In this document: positions 17,518 to 25,549 of the stretch, in pieces
How the letters are laid out: every line of letters begins with the position of its first letter
Numbering within the stretch: position 1 is the stretch's first letter
Assembly: GCF_004054195.1 (NCBI RefSeq)
Contig: NZ_SBIW01000007.1
Span: 372,001-436,000, forward strand
Direction: 5' to 3'
DNA from: Mucilaginibacter gilvus
GTDB taxonomy: Bacteria; Bacteroidota; Bacteroidia; Sphingobacteriales; Sphingobacteriaceae
DNA length: 64,000 nucleotides
Made by a program: the position numbers and the translations under genes
Notes under the pieces: generated by a model
The model's database searches: none
Told to the model about the DNA's origin: nothing
Seen by the model: the letters and a program-made list of their open reading frames with translations, nothing else

Positions 17518-18465
17518 TTACAGCGCTTCCAGCATCTGTTTCAGCACTGCCTGGGCAGCCCAAACACGGTTACCTGCTTCGTGGATCACTACGGATCTAT
17601 CACTGTCTAATATTTCGGATGATAGTTCCAGGTCGCGGCGTACAGGCAGGCAATGCATTACTTTTGCGGTTGGCGCTTCTTTCAGTTTATCCAGTGTGAG
17701 CATCCAATCTTCATTACCCGGCAGAATTTTGCCATAAGGCTCGTAGGCCGACCAATTCTTCACATAAATAAAGTCGGCATCCTTTATCGCTTCATCCTGG
17801 TTATGGGTAATGGTTGCACCATTGGTGAATTCCTTAGAAAGCTCATATCCAGCCGGCTGAGCGATCACGAAATCTACATCGCCCTTGCACATCCATTCGG
17901 CAAAAGAATTGGGTACAGCCTGCGGCAGGGGCTTTATATGTGGTGCCCAGGTTAACACTACCTTGGGGCGGTCGTTAGTTTTAAGTTCTTCAATAGTTAC
18001 CAAATCAGCAAGGCTTTGCAAAGGGTGGCGCGTAGCCGATTCCAGGCTCACTACCGGTACTTTACAAAACTCCACAAACTTGTTGAAGATCATCTCGCTA
18101 TAATCTTCCTCGCGGTTTTTTAAACCTGGGAAAGAGCGTACGCCAATAATATCCGAATATTCGCCCATTACGCCGGCTGCTTCGCGGATATGCTCTACAG
18201 TGGTGCCGTTCATAATCACTCCATCCTGCAATTCCAGCGCCCAGCCTTCCTTATCAATGTTAAGCACAATAACATTCATACCCAAATTCTGACCGGCCTT
18301 TTGGGTGCTGATACGGGTACGCAGGCTTGGGTTTAAAAAAACGAGGCACAGGGTTTTATTCTCGCCGAGGTGCTTATGGGCAAAAGGGTTTTGTTTCAGC
18401 TGCAATGCTTCGGCAACCAGTTGTTGCACATCGCTAACGTCATTAACAGAAGTAAATAATTTCAT
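17518..18465 (-). CDS. argF': N-acylornithine carbamoyltransferase, probably N-succinylornithine type
   Basis: 315 residues. The carbamoyl-phosphate site reads SLRTR (residues 47-51) in place of STRTR of ordinary ornithine transcarbamylase; this and the long EGWALELQDGVIMNG segment mark the acylornithine subfamily known from Bacteroides fragilis and Xanthomonas. HPLQSLAD and MHCLPVRRD are also present. At the position corresponding to Glu92 of the Xanthomonas acetyl enzyme and Pro90 of the B. fragilis succinyl enzyme this protein has Val90 (TTVEHI), and valine there is known to favour succinylornithine. It follows argD in the operon by 68 bases. Subfamily confident; the succinyl preference is inferred from one hand-aligned residue. 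Confidence 0.88.
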   Translation of the reverse strand: MKLFTSVNDVSDVQQLVAEALQLKQNPFAHKHLGENKTLCLVFLNPSLRTRISTQKAGQNLGMNVIVLNIDKEGWALELQDGVIMNGTTVEHIREAAGVMGEYSDIIGVRSFPGLKNREEDYSEMIFNKFVEFCKVPVVSLESATRHPLQSLADLVTIEELKTNDRPKVVLTWAPHIKPLPQAVPNSFAEWMCKGDVDFVIAQPAGYELSKEFTNGATITHNQDEAIKDADFIYVKNWSAYEPYGKILPGNEDWMLTLDKLKEAPTAKVMHCLPVRRDLELSSEILDSDRSVVIHEAGNRVWAAQAVLKQMLEAL

Positions 18466-18533
18466 CGCCTCGTTTTTGCCTCAGCTTACATCCCTTTAAA
18501 GGAGAGGGATTAGGCTGAGTTGTTTTATTATAT

Positions 18534-19664
18534 TTATGAATTTTTCAATGTTGTTGCAAACGCTTCCAGGAACCTGTCGGCATAAGCTTTTGTTAAATTA
18601 AGTGCAGGTAAAAGCCTCACAACGTTTTGTTTAGCTTCTCCTGTAAATATCTGGTGCTTAAACAGCAGCTCTTTTTTTACGTTCGATAGTTCGGCAGGCA
18701 GGTCGATGCCTATCATCAAACCGCGTCCTCTAACTTCCTTTACTTTGTCGAACTTCTTTAATTCTTCGATGAGGTAGCCGCCTATTTCGGCAGCGTTTTG
18801 CATCAGGTTATCCTGTTCAATGGTTTCCAAAACAGCTAATGCAGCTGCACAAGCCAAATGATTACCACCAAAGGTAGTGCCGAGTTCGCCGTACCATGGT
18901 TTTATTTTTGGCGATATAATGATACCCCCAACCGGGAAGCCATTTCCCATGCCTTTTGCCATTGAATAGATATCGGCATCAATACCCGCAAGATCATGCG
19001 AGAAAAATTTACCTGTCCGTCCGTATCCACATTGTACGCTATCGGCAACAAATACCGCGTTATGCTCATCGCAAAGTGTACGTATCTTTTGAAGGAATGG
19101 CAGTGGTGCAACCTGTATGCCGCCAACGCCCTGTATACCTTCGATGATCACGGAGGAAATTTGGTTATTTAAAAACGCTTGCTCCAACGCTGCTTCATCT
19201 GCCCATGGCAGAAATATAACGTTATCGGTTTCATTTATAGGGGCAACTATTTTTGGGTTATCAGTAACGGCAACAGCCAATGAGGTACGACCATGGAAAG
19301 CATTTTTGAAGGCGATAACCTTCTTTTTGCCATTGTAAAACGAAGCCAGTTTTAGGGCGTTCTCATTTGCTTCCGCACCCGAATTGCAAAGGAACAGCTG
19401 GTAATCTTCTTTGCCGGCTACTTTACCCAGCTTTTCTGCCAGTTGTTTTTGTAAAGGGATCTCTATAGAGTTGGAATAAAAGCCAATCTGGTGCAGCTGA
19501 TCTTCCAAACGCTTTACGTAATGAGGATGGGTGTGCCCGATGGAAATAACAGCATGGCCGCCGTAAAGGTCCAGGTATTCGGTGCCTTTGTCGTCATAAA
19601 CAAGGCTACCCAGGCCTTTAACAATATTGATTGGGTTGATAGGATATACGTCGAATAAATTCAT
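18534..19664 (-). CDS. argD: Acetylornithine (acylornithine) aminotransferase
   Basis: 376 residues. A class III PLP aminotransferase with LYGGHAVISIGHTHP near the start, NSGAEANENALKLA (about 102-115), the DSVQCGYGRTG cofactor pocket and the PLP lysine in SMAKGMGNGFP. It swaps the amino group between glutamate and N-acylglutamate semialdehyde to form N-acylornithine. It lies between argC and the transcarbamylase, 63 bases after argC. ArgD-type enzymes often also accept succinylated substrates, which fits the proposed succinyl pathway. Confidence 0.93.
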   Translation of the reverse strand: MNLFDVYPINPINIVKGLGSLVYDDKGTEYLDLYGGHAVISIGHTHPHYVKRLEDQLHQIGFYSNSIEIPLQKQLAEKLGKVAGKEDYQLFLCNSGAEANENALKLASFYNGKKKVIAFKNAFHGRTSLAVAVTDNPKIVAPINETDNVIFLPWADEAALEQAFLNNQISSVIIEGIQGVGGIQVAPLPFLQKIRTLCDEHNAVFVADSVQCGYGRTGKFFSHDLAGIDADIYSMAKGMGNGFPVGGIIISPKIKPWYGELGTTFGGNHLACAAALAVLETIEQDNLMQNAAEIGGYLIEELKKFDKVKEVRGRGLMIGIDLPAELSNVKKELLFKHQIFTGEAKQNVVRLLPALNLTKAYADRFLEAFATTLKNS

Positions 19665-19727
19665 TTTTTAAAGATAATTGGATGATAACTTAATTGATTA
19701 ACAAATGGTGCTAATGCGGCGATGGGC

Positions 19728-20723
19728 TTAAAAACCGATCGCCTTAAGTCGTAATCCTGCGCGCTCATCCAAACCAAACATCAGGTTCATGTTTTGAACC
19801 GCCTGCCCGGAAGCGCCTTTAAGTAAATTATCCATAATGCTGATAAGGAATATTTTATTATCGTGTTTCTTAACCTGAACAAAGCACTTGTTGGTATTGA
19901 TGATCTGTTTCAGGTCGATATCCTTATTGGTAACATGCGTAAATGCATGCCCGGCGTAATACTCCTTATAAAGCTGTAAAGCCTCCGCTTCGGACAGATC
20001 GCTTTCAGTGTATATAGAAGCGATGATCCCCCTTGTAAAGTCGCCACGGTACGGAACAAAGTTTACGGCTTCAGCAAAGCCCGGTTGTAATTGCTTAAGT
20101 GACTGGCCGATCTCGTTTAAATGCTGATGGCTAAATGATTTGTAAACAGAAAGGTTATCGTTTCTCCAGGTGAAGTGTGTGGTAGGAGACAAGCTTTGCC
20201 CCGCACCGGTTGAACCGGTTGTAGCAGTGACGTGTACCTCATGCGTAAGCAGGCCTTTTGATGCAAGCGGCAACAGGCCCAATTGCAAACAGGTAGCAAA
20301 ACAACCCGGGTTGGCAATGTTATCTGCCGACTTGATGGCCTCGCGATTCAGTTCCGGCAAACCGTATACAAAGTTCTTATTTTTTAATTTTGAATTTTGA
20401 CTTAACCTGAAATCCTGGCTCAGGTCAATTACCTTAATATTATTAGGGATCTCGTTAGCCTCTAAAAACTTTTTAGCATCGCCGTGCCCAACGCACAGGA
20501 ACAATACATCAATAGCGTTAGAAAGCTCTGAAGCAAACTGCAGGTCGGTATCGCCAAACAGGTCCGTGTGTACATCGTAAACATGCTTGCCGGCACTGCT
20601 GGTGCTGTGCACAAATACAATATCCACATGGGGATGGTTGATGAGGATCCGCAGCATTTCGCCGCCGGTATAGCCCGCACCGCCAACAATGCCTGCGCGA
20701 ATTTTAGAGGTTGATTCTGTCAT
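19728..20723 (-). CDS. argC: N-acetyl-gamma-glutamyl-phosphate reductase
   Basis: 331 residues. GGAGYTGGEMLRIL near residue 14 binds NADP; the catalytic cysteine lies in NPGCFATCLQLGLLPL (about 137-152) and PTTHFTWRND follows. It reduces N-acylglutamyl phosphate to the semialdehyde, the step between ArgB and ArgD. Its first 20 bases overlap the end of the cupin gene upstream, so translation is likely coupled. Full-length and intact. Confidence 0.94.
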   Translation of the reverse strand: MTESTSKIRAGIVGGAGYTGGEMLRILINHPHVDIVFVHSTSSAGKHVYDVHTDLFGDTDLQFASELSNAIDVLFLCVGHGDAKKFLEANEIPNNIKVIDLSQDFRLSQNSKLKNKNFVYGLPELNREAIKSADNIANPGCFATCLQLGLLPLASKGLLTHEVHVTATTGSTGAGQSLSPTTHFTWRNDNLSVYKSFSHQHLNEIGQSLKQLQPGFAEAVNFVPYRGDFTRGIIASIYTESDLSEAEALQLYKEYYAGHAFTHVTNKDIDLKQIINTNKCFVQVKKHDNKIFLISIMDNLLKGASGQAVQNMNLMFGLDERAGLRLKAIGF

Positions 20724-21054
20724 TTTTTGTAGATGGTGTAGAGTACAAAATAAATTCCAGGTCGCTGCTTTCTTTGTTGGCTATAAAGTGCTTCTGACCG
20801 GGTTTAATTTCGATGCCCTGTTCGGGTTTTAAAATGCTGATTTCGCCATCGATAGAGAATGTTGCCCGCCCTTTCAGTATAAAAAAGAACTGCGATGCCG
20901 TTTCGTGAAAATGCAATTGCTCGGCTGTATCCGGCGGCATCAGTTCCTGTTTAATGGATAATGCCTCGGCATCAACATAATTCCAGCCGTAGCAATCATC
21001 GCCCCAGCGGTAATGACTTAAACATTCGCTCCGCGAGAAAACCGGGTTACTCAT
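20704..21054 (-). CDS. Small cupin-domain protein inside the arginine operon
   Basis: 116 residues, one cupin barrel: the first motif is HFHETASQFFFILKG (about residues 48-62) and the second is GIEIKPGQKHFIAN. Metal-binding histidines are therefore present. It overlaps argG by eight bases at its start and argC by 20 bases at its end, the tightest packing in the operon, which suggests a real partnership with arginine synthesis. Cupins include isomerases, oxygenases and ligand sensors; nothing visible chooses between them. Function unknown. Confidence 0.85.
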   Translation of the reverse strand: MSNPVFSRSECLSHYRWGDDCYGWNYVDAEALSIKQELMPPDTAEQLHFHETASQFFFILKGRATFSIDGEISILKPEQGIEIKPGQKHFIANKESSDLEFILYSTPSTKNDRINL

Positions 21055-22246
21055 TGATGCCGTTCACTTTATGGTAGATCATTACCTGGTTACCAAAGAT
21101 CTTAGAGAAGCCCTTAACGTCTTCGCCGCTCCAGGCGTTGTTCATTTCGCCGTAGCTGCCAAACTTGTTCGACATCAGGTCGTGATCCGATTCGATACCC
21201 ACCACCTGGAAACGGTAAGGGTTCAGTTGTACAAATACTTTGCCGCTAATGTTCTTCTGCGTATCAGTAAGGAAGGCCTCCATATTGCGCATAATAGGGT
21301 CGTGGAACTGCCCTTCGTGCAGCCAGTTGCCGTAGAACATCGATAGCTGGTCTTTCCACGAAAGCTGCCATTTTGTTAGCGCGTGTTTTTCCAGCGTGTG
21401 GTGCGCTTTGATGATCACCATTGGTGCCGCAGCCTCAAAACCTACGCGGCCCTTAATACCGATGATGGTATCGCCCACGTGGATGTCCCTGCCAACACCG
21501 TAAGGCTGGGCAATAGCCTGCAATGCCTGTATGGCTTTAGTAGGATGATCGTATTTATCATCATCGATACCAACCAATTCGCCTTTTTCAAAAGTAAGGG
21601 TGACATCACGGGTGCCGGTCTCAGTAACCTGTGTTGGCCATGCTTCCTCAGGCAAGCCCAAATTAGACGTTAAAGTTTCTTTACCACCTACGGATGTTCC
21701 CCAGATACCTTTGTTGATTGAGTACTTCGCTTTTTCGAAGTTCATCTCCACGCCTTGTTTCTTGAGGTATTCAATTTCCGCTTCGCGACTTAGTTTAAGG
21801 TCGCGGATAGGGGTGATGATTTTTACTTCAGGCACCAATATATTGAATATCATATCAAAACGCACCTGGTCGTTACCGGCACCTGTGCTGCCATGGGCAA
21901 CGTACTCGGCACCAATTTCTTTGGCATAGTTTGCAATAGCTGTCGCCTGGCTTACACGCTCGGCACTAACCGACAGTGGGTAGGTGTTGTTTTTCAATAC
22001 ATTACCGTATATCAAAAAGCGCACGCAGGTGTTGTAGAAGTTCTCGGTCTCATCAACCACATGGTGGCTGGTAACACCCATTTGGTAAGCACGTTCTTCA
22101 ACGCCTTTGAGTTCTTCATCGCTAAAACCACCGGTGTTTACAATTACAGAGTGTACTTCGTAACCCTGGTCGCGGGTTAAATAAATGCAGCAAAATGAGG
22201 TGTCTAACCCACCGCTGTATGCTAAAACTACTTTTTTCTTTGCCAT
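21047..22246 (-). CDS. argG: Argininosuccinate synthase
   Basis: 399 residues from the ATG at 22246 (MAKKKVVLAYSGGLDTS). I chose this over an upstream start that would add 14 residues lying partly in a repeat. The ATP pyrophosphatase loop AYSGGLDTS and the conserved AHGSTGAGNDQVRF segment are present. It joins citrulline and aspartate to give argininosuccinate. This requires free citrulline, so a deacylase acting on N-acylcitrulline must exist elsewhere; neither it nor argH is in the window. It starts 92 bases after the GNAT gene, the gap holding a hairpin repeat. Confidence 0.94.
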   Translation of the reverse strand: MAKKKVVLAYSGGLDTSFCCIYLTRDQGYEVHSVIVNTGGFSDEELKGVEERAYQMGVTSHHVVDETENFYNTCVRFLIYGNVLKNNTYPLSVSAERVSQATAIANYAKEIGAEYVAHGSTGAGNDQVRFDMIFNILVPEVKIITPIRDLKLSREAEIEYLKKQGVEMNFEKAKYSINKGIWGTSVGGKETLTSNLGLPEEAWPTQVTETGTRDVTLTFEKGELVGIDDDKYDHPTKAIQALQAIAQPYGVGRDIHVGDTIIGIKGRVGFEAAAPMVIIKAHHTLEKHALTKWQLSWKDQLSMFYGNWLHEGQFHDPIMRNMEAFLTDTQKNISGKVFVQLNPYRFQVVGIESDHDLMSNKFGSYGEMNNAWSGEDVKGFSKIFGNQVMIYHKVNGINE

Positions 22247-22257
22247 TTTTTCTATTT

Positions 22258-22331
22258 GTAGAGCCGCGATACTTCGCGGCTTTAACAATTTGTATTAATA
22301 TCTAATAAAACGCGAAGTATCGCGTCTCTAC
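22258..22331. repeat. Hairpin repeat between the GNAT gene and argG
   Basis: GTAGAGCCGCGATACTTCGCG (22258-22278) and its inverted copy at 22311-22331 match at 20 of 21 bases around a 32-base A+T-rich centre. A half copy ends at 40513. Lying inside the arginine operon, it would form a strong stem in the mRNA just before argG and could trim or partly terminate the transcript. Confidence 0.75.
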
Positions 22332-22338
22332 AGTTTTC

Positions 22339-22998
22339 TTAATTGAATTCGAACGCCATTACGTGCTCAAGCCGTTTTTTAATTGCGGCTTCTATACGTT
22401 CCAGCAAAGTCGCCTTGTGCGTAATTTTTTGCATCTTTTCCTCGTACTGTTTTTGTACCTCGGCAGGGTCGAACAGCATGGCGGTACACATGCAGTTTTT
22501 ACGCCCTTTGGCCGTAAGGATGTCGAAGTTTACACAGCTGGTACAGCCTTTCCAAAAGTTCTCGTCCTGTGTCAGTTCAGAGTAAGTTACCGGCTCGTAA
22601 CCCAGCTCTGAGTTTATCTTCATAACGGCAAGCCCGGTAGTTAATCCGAAGATCTTGGCTTCGGGGTATTTTTGGCGCGAAAGGCCGAATATCTTTTGTT
22701 TAATAGCCTTAGCCAAACCTGCCTTGCGGTAGATAGGGTTTACAATAAGGCCAGAATTGGCCACGAAATCGCCGTGGCTCCAGGTTTCTATGTAGCAGAA
22801 ACCTGCCCAGGTGCCGTCTTTATGCAAAGCGATAACAGCTTTGCCTTCCAGCATTTTATTTGCGACATACTCTGGCGAGCGCTGCGCGATACCTGTACCG
22901 CGTGCCTTTGCCGATTCTGCCATTTCATCGCAAATCATCGGTGCAAAGTCGGCGTGTTGTGCCGTGGCTACCTGTATGTCAAAATCTTGTATGGTCAT
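22339..22998 (-). CDS. GNAT acetyltransferase with four-cysteine tail; candidate N-acylglutamate synthase
   Basis: 219 residues, first gene of the arginine operon. A GNAT fold is visible: GFCYIETWSHGDFVANSGLI in two strands, then the acyl-CoA loop NPIYRKAGLAKAI (about residues 87-99). Uniquely, it has CTSC (Cys152, Cys155) followed by CMC (Cys169, Cys171), likely a zinc or iron-sulfur site, and a C-terminal helical tail. No classical argA or argJ is present, and this gene occupies the position expected for the enzyme that acylates glutamate. The acyl donor could be acetyl-CoA or, given the Val90 transcarbamylase, succinyl-CoA. GNAT assignment is firm; the role is inference from position. Confidence 0.75.
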   Translation of the reverse strand: MTIQDFDIQVATAQHADFAPMICDEMAESAKARGTGIAQRSPEYVANKMLEGKAVIALHKDGTWAGFCYIETWSHGDFVANSGLIVNPIYRKAGLAKAIKQKIFGLSRQKYPEAKIFGLTTGLAVMKINSELGYEPVTYSELTQDENFWKGCTSCVNFDILTAKGRKNCMCTAMLFDPAEVQKQYEEKMQKITHKATLLERIEAAIKKRLEHVMAFEFN

Positions 22999-23477
22999 TA
23001 TAATAGAGAATTACCGTTAAATTATTGGCTGTTTAAGCCATAAATAATTAGAGGGACTTTGGTTAAAGAAGTTTAATAACGCTTCTTTTAGGGCGGGAGA
23101 ACTAAAACCTAATTCACACGCGCGGGATGAAAACCCGTCGTCGGCTGGGGGAGAAGAGCAAAACAAACGAAACTAAAGCAGCAGCAACCGGAGCAAATAT
23201 TGCCCTGGCAACCGTCATGTTTGAGTTTTTTGTATTCATTATGGATGAATTTAATGCTTTTAATTTTTGTGCAAATTATTGCATAATAATTTACTTATGC
23301 AAGAAAAAACTTTGATTATGATTTTCAGGTGGGAATTAAGCCATCCAATTTACCGGGGATAGGCAATTCCATCGGAAAATGCCGTCTTGCCGTAAATTTT
23401 TTATGCTTGATAATCAAGGTGTAGGTGAGCATTTTGGCAATTTTAACAATTTATTAACCTCAAACGCATCATTTTTC
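22999..23477. other. Intergenic region upstream of the SRP RNA and the arginine operon
   Basis: About 480 bases without a convincing gene. A small hairpin (TGGCT at 23026-23030, AGCCA at 23036-23040) lies in the likely leader of the arginine operon. Short open frames here lack start signals and family resemblance. No arginine-repressor box could be recognised with confidence. Confidence 0.5.
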
Positions 23478-23485
23478 TATCTTTG
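23478..23485 (+). promoter_or_regulatory. -7 promoter box of the SRP RNA gene
   Basis: TATCTTTG is a perfect TAnnTTTG box ending five bases before the GGGTAAG that opens the RNA stem, the right distance for a Bacteroidota transcription start. Confidence 0.7.
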
Positions 23486-23490
23486 CGCCG

Positions 23491-23586
23491 GGGTAAGTCT
23501 TTTACGGCCAGCTCCTCTTGAACTCCCCCAGGGTGGGAACACAGCAAGGGTAGAGAGTTGAGCGGCGCGATAAAAGTAGCTTACCC
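23491..23586 (+). ncRNA. ffs: Signal recognition particle RNA (4.5S type)
   Basis: The 96-base unit begins GGGTAAG (23491-23497) and ends CTTACCC (23580-23586), which pair as the closing stem. The middle has the conserved SRP domain IV: CCCCCAGGGTGGGAACACAG then CAAGGG, giving a GNRA-type tetraloop (GGGA) and the symmetric internal loop (ACAGCA) that binds the Ffh M domain. A run of six T residues follows, acting as terminator, and a perfect -7 box precedes. This is the short bacterial form without an Alu domain. The RNA guides ribosomes making membrane proteins to the FtsY receptor. Confidence 0.9.
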
Positions 23587-23680
23587 TTTTTTATGCCCAA
23601 ATTTTTCCAAAGGGGCAATTTTCGGTATCCAAACCCACCGATATTCATCATTCAAAATTCATTCTTCTACCTAAACTAAT

Positions 23681-23688
23681 TATCTTCG
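23681..23688 (+). promoter_or_regulatory. Possible -7 box of the YpdA-like gene
   Basis: TATCTTCG matches TAnnTTTG except one base and ends four bases before the ATG at 23693, suggesting leaderless initiation. Confidence 0.45.
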
Positions 23689-23692
23689 CACC

Positions 23693-24652
23693 ATGCTCGA
23701 TATACTCATCATTGGTGCCGGCCCTATCGGTTTGGCTTGCGGCCTTGCAGCACAAAAGGCAGGGCTTAGCTTTGTTATCATCGAAAAAGGCTGCCTGGTA
23801 AATTCGCTGTACAATTATCCCGCCACCATGATGTTCTTCTCCACCAGCGAACGGCTGGAGATCGGCGGTGTACCCTTCGTCAGCCTCAACAAACAACCTA
23901 ACCGCAACGAAGCCCTGGAGTACTACCGCCGCGTAGCGCTTGATAATAAGCTGCCCATTAGCCTTTTTGAAGAAATTACCGATATAAAAGGCGGTGCGGA
24001 TGGCTACACCATCACGAGCGATAAGCAAACCTACCAGGCAAGAAAGGTGATCCTGAGTACCGGGTTTTACGATATTGCCGTAAACCTCGACATCCCCGGT
24101 GAAGACCTGCCCAAAGTAAAACACTATTATAAAGACCCGCACTACTACGCCATGCAAAACATTGTAGTGGTTGGCAGCAGCAACTCCGCTATCGATGTTG
24201 CTTTAGAAACCTTCCGCAAAGGCGCACACGTTACGTTGGTAGTACGTGGCCCTGAAGTAAGCAGCCGGGTAAAATACTGGGTTAGACCCGATATTATTAA
24301 CCGCATCAAAGAGGGGAGCATTACCGCCCACTTTAACTCCAGCCTGGCGGCGGTGCGCCAAACCGAAGTGGATATCCAAACACCCGAAGGACTCTTAACT
24401 ATTCCCAACGATTTTGTAATGGCGATGACGGGCTATAAACCCAATTTCGACTTTTTGGCTAAACTGGGCATCAACCTCACCGAAGATAAATTCATCCCCC
24501 AATACAACCCTAATACCATGGAAACCAACCTGCCCGGCATGTACCTTGCCGGCGTAGTTTGCGGCGGGCTGGATACCCACCTCTGGTTCATCGAAAATTC
24601 CCGCATCCATGCCGAGATGATCATTGGCGATATAGTAGCGAAAGGGAAGTGA
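23693..24652 (+). CDS. YpdA-family FAD-dependent reductase (bacillithiol disulfide reductase-like)
   Basis: 319 residues. Two nucleotide folds are visible: GAGPIGLACGLAAQKAG (residues 8-24, FAD) and VVVGSSNSAIDVALE (about 156-170, NADPH). The YpdA-specific CLVNSLYNYPATMMFFST segment has a single cysteine near residue 33 instead of the CxxC pair of thioredoxin reductase. YpdA recycles oxidised bacillithiol in Bacillus and relatives. Whether this organism makes bacillithiol or a methylated form cannot be seen here. It is monocistronic, just after the SRP RNA. The family call is good; the thiol substrate is inferred. Confidence 0.85.
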   Translation: MLDILIIGAGPIGLACGLAAQKAGLSFVIIEKGCLVNSLYNYPATMMFFSTSERLEIGGVPFVSLNKQPNRNEALEYYRRVALDNKLPISLFEEITDIKGGADGYTITSDKQTYQARKVILSTGFYDIAVNLDIPGEDLPKVKHYYKDPHYYAMQNIVVVGSSNSAIDVALETFRKGAHVTLVVRGPEVSSRVKYWVRPDIINRIKEGSITAHFNSSLAAVRQTEVDIQTPEGLLTIPNDFVMAMTGYKPNFDFLAKLGINLTEDKFIPQYNPNTMETNLPGMYLAGVVCGGLDTHLWFIENSRIHAEMIIGDIVAKGK

Positions 24653-24673
24653 GAATTTGATAAATTACCTTTA

Positions 24674-24699
24674 TCATTCTGAGCGATAGCGAAGAATCT
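24674..24699. repeat. Half of a CATTCTGAGCG...GAAGAATCT-type repeat
   Basis: TCATTCTGAGCGATAGCGAA followed by GAATCT is one arm of a common interspersed repeat. I see no inverted partner within the 90-base gap between convergent genes. Confidence 0.4.
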
Positions 24700-24742
24700 G
24701 TTATACGCCCTGCATAGCCGATGGGCGGTTCAATTTGTGGTT

Positions 24743-25375
24743 TTAAAATAATTTCACCTGTTTCCTCGCCGCTATCTCTGCCTTTGCTTGCTGCAGTTCC
24801 CTCCATGTGTTTTTACCGGCAAACCCGGCTGTGTTTTTAAACGGGATAGTTTTATACGTCTCCCATTTGCCATGCGTGGTGCCAAAGCTTTCGCGCTGTA
24901 ATATTTTTAGTTCGGAGATCCAGAAGGGCTCCTGTAGCTTTTTGTGTTTAAAGTTTGGCCATAGCTTATTGAAATCCGCTTCCGGAATGTTCCTCACTAC
25001 CGTAATATGGGGCAGCACCGCTTTTTTTACGTTGAGATTTTTGCGCAACAGGGAAAACCAGTTTTCCATAGCCGGAGTGCTGCGGACATAAGCGTAGATG
25101 GTGTTTTTGCTGTGCAAATGCTCAAAGTGCTTAAACCCATCCATGTGCAGCAATACGGGGGGCATAGCCTGCAGGGTGCTTTCCATCCGCTCAAAGGCGG
25201 TGTCTATCATGTAAGGCTTTTGGCGCTCCAGTTGGTTGATGGTGATATGCGCGGGGGAGTTCATACTGCCAAAATCGCCAATGTATTTTACCGACGCTTT
25301 TTTATAGCGTGCTACCTCGTGCCTGATGGTCTCGGGCGGTGTAAGCAGGAAGAGGTAGTCGGCGTAGCCAGTCAT
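24743..25375 (-). CDS. 2H-type phosphoesterase (2'-5' RNA ligase family)
   Basis: 210 residues with two HxT motifs: PAHITINQL (about residues 41-49) and LPHITVVRN (about 139-147), spaced as in the LigT/2H superfamily. These histidine pairs act on 2'-5' or cyclic phosphodiester bonds in RNA or small nucleotides. The start is the ATG at 25375. It converges on the YpdA-like gene and is alone in its transcription unit. The real substrate in bacteria of this kind is not known. Confidence 0.85.
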   Translation of the reverse strand: MTGYADYLFLLTPPETIRHEVARYKKASVKYIGDFGSMNSPAHITINQLERQKPYMIDTAFERMESTLQAMPPVLLHMDGFKHFEHLHSKNTIYAYVRSTPAMENWFSLLRKNLNVKKAVLPHITVVRNIPEADFNKLWPNFKHKKLQEPFWISELKILQRESFGTTHGKWETYKTIPFKNTAGFAGKNTWRELQQAKAEIAARKQVKLF

Positions 25376-25400
25376 TTTGTTGTCGTTTTTGTTTGTTCAG

Positions 25401-25466
25401 GGGGGCACCTACGGAGCCAAATATTGTATTTCGTATTGTCTATAAACAGGGGGCTACGCTGTAGCC
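25401..25466 (-). repeat. Dimeric palindromic element, copy 1 (minus orientation)
   Basis: Read on the minus strand: palindrome GGCTACAGCGTAGCC, then CCCTGTTTATAG, 21 bases, then palindrome GGCTCCGTAGGTGCC and CCCCTG. Copy 2 at 25550 has the same order on the plus strand. Confidence 0.6.
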
Positions 25467-25549
25467 TAAGTGCAATTTCAAATGTTGACCGTACGTAATT
25501 ACCAAAAACACATATTATCCCAGTCATCAAATATTCCATCCGTTTTCAC

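Noticed and set aside
23379-23561. 60-residue open frame overlapping the SRP RNA
   Set aside because: The sequence is explained by the structured RNA, and the frame has no start signal.
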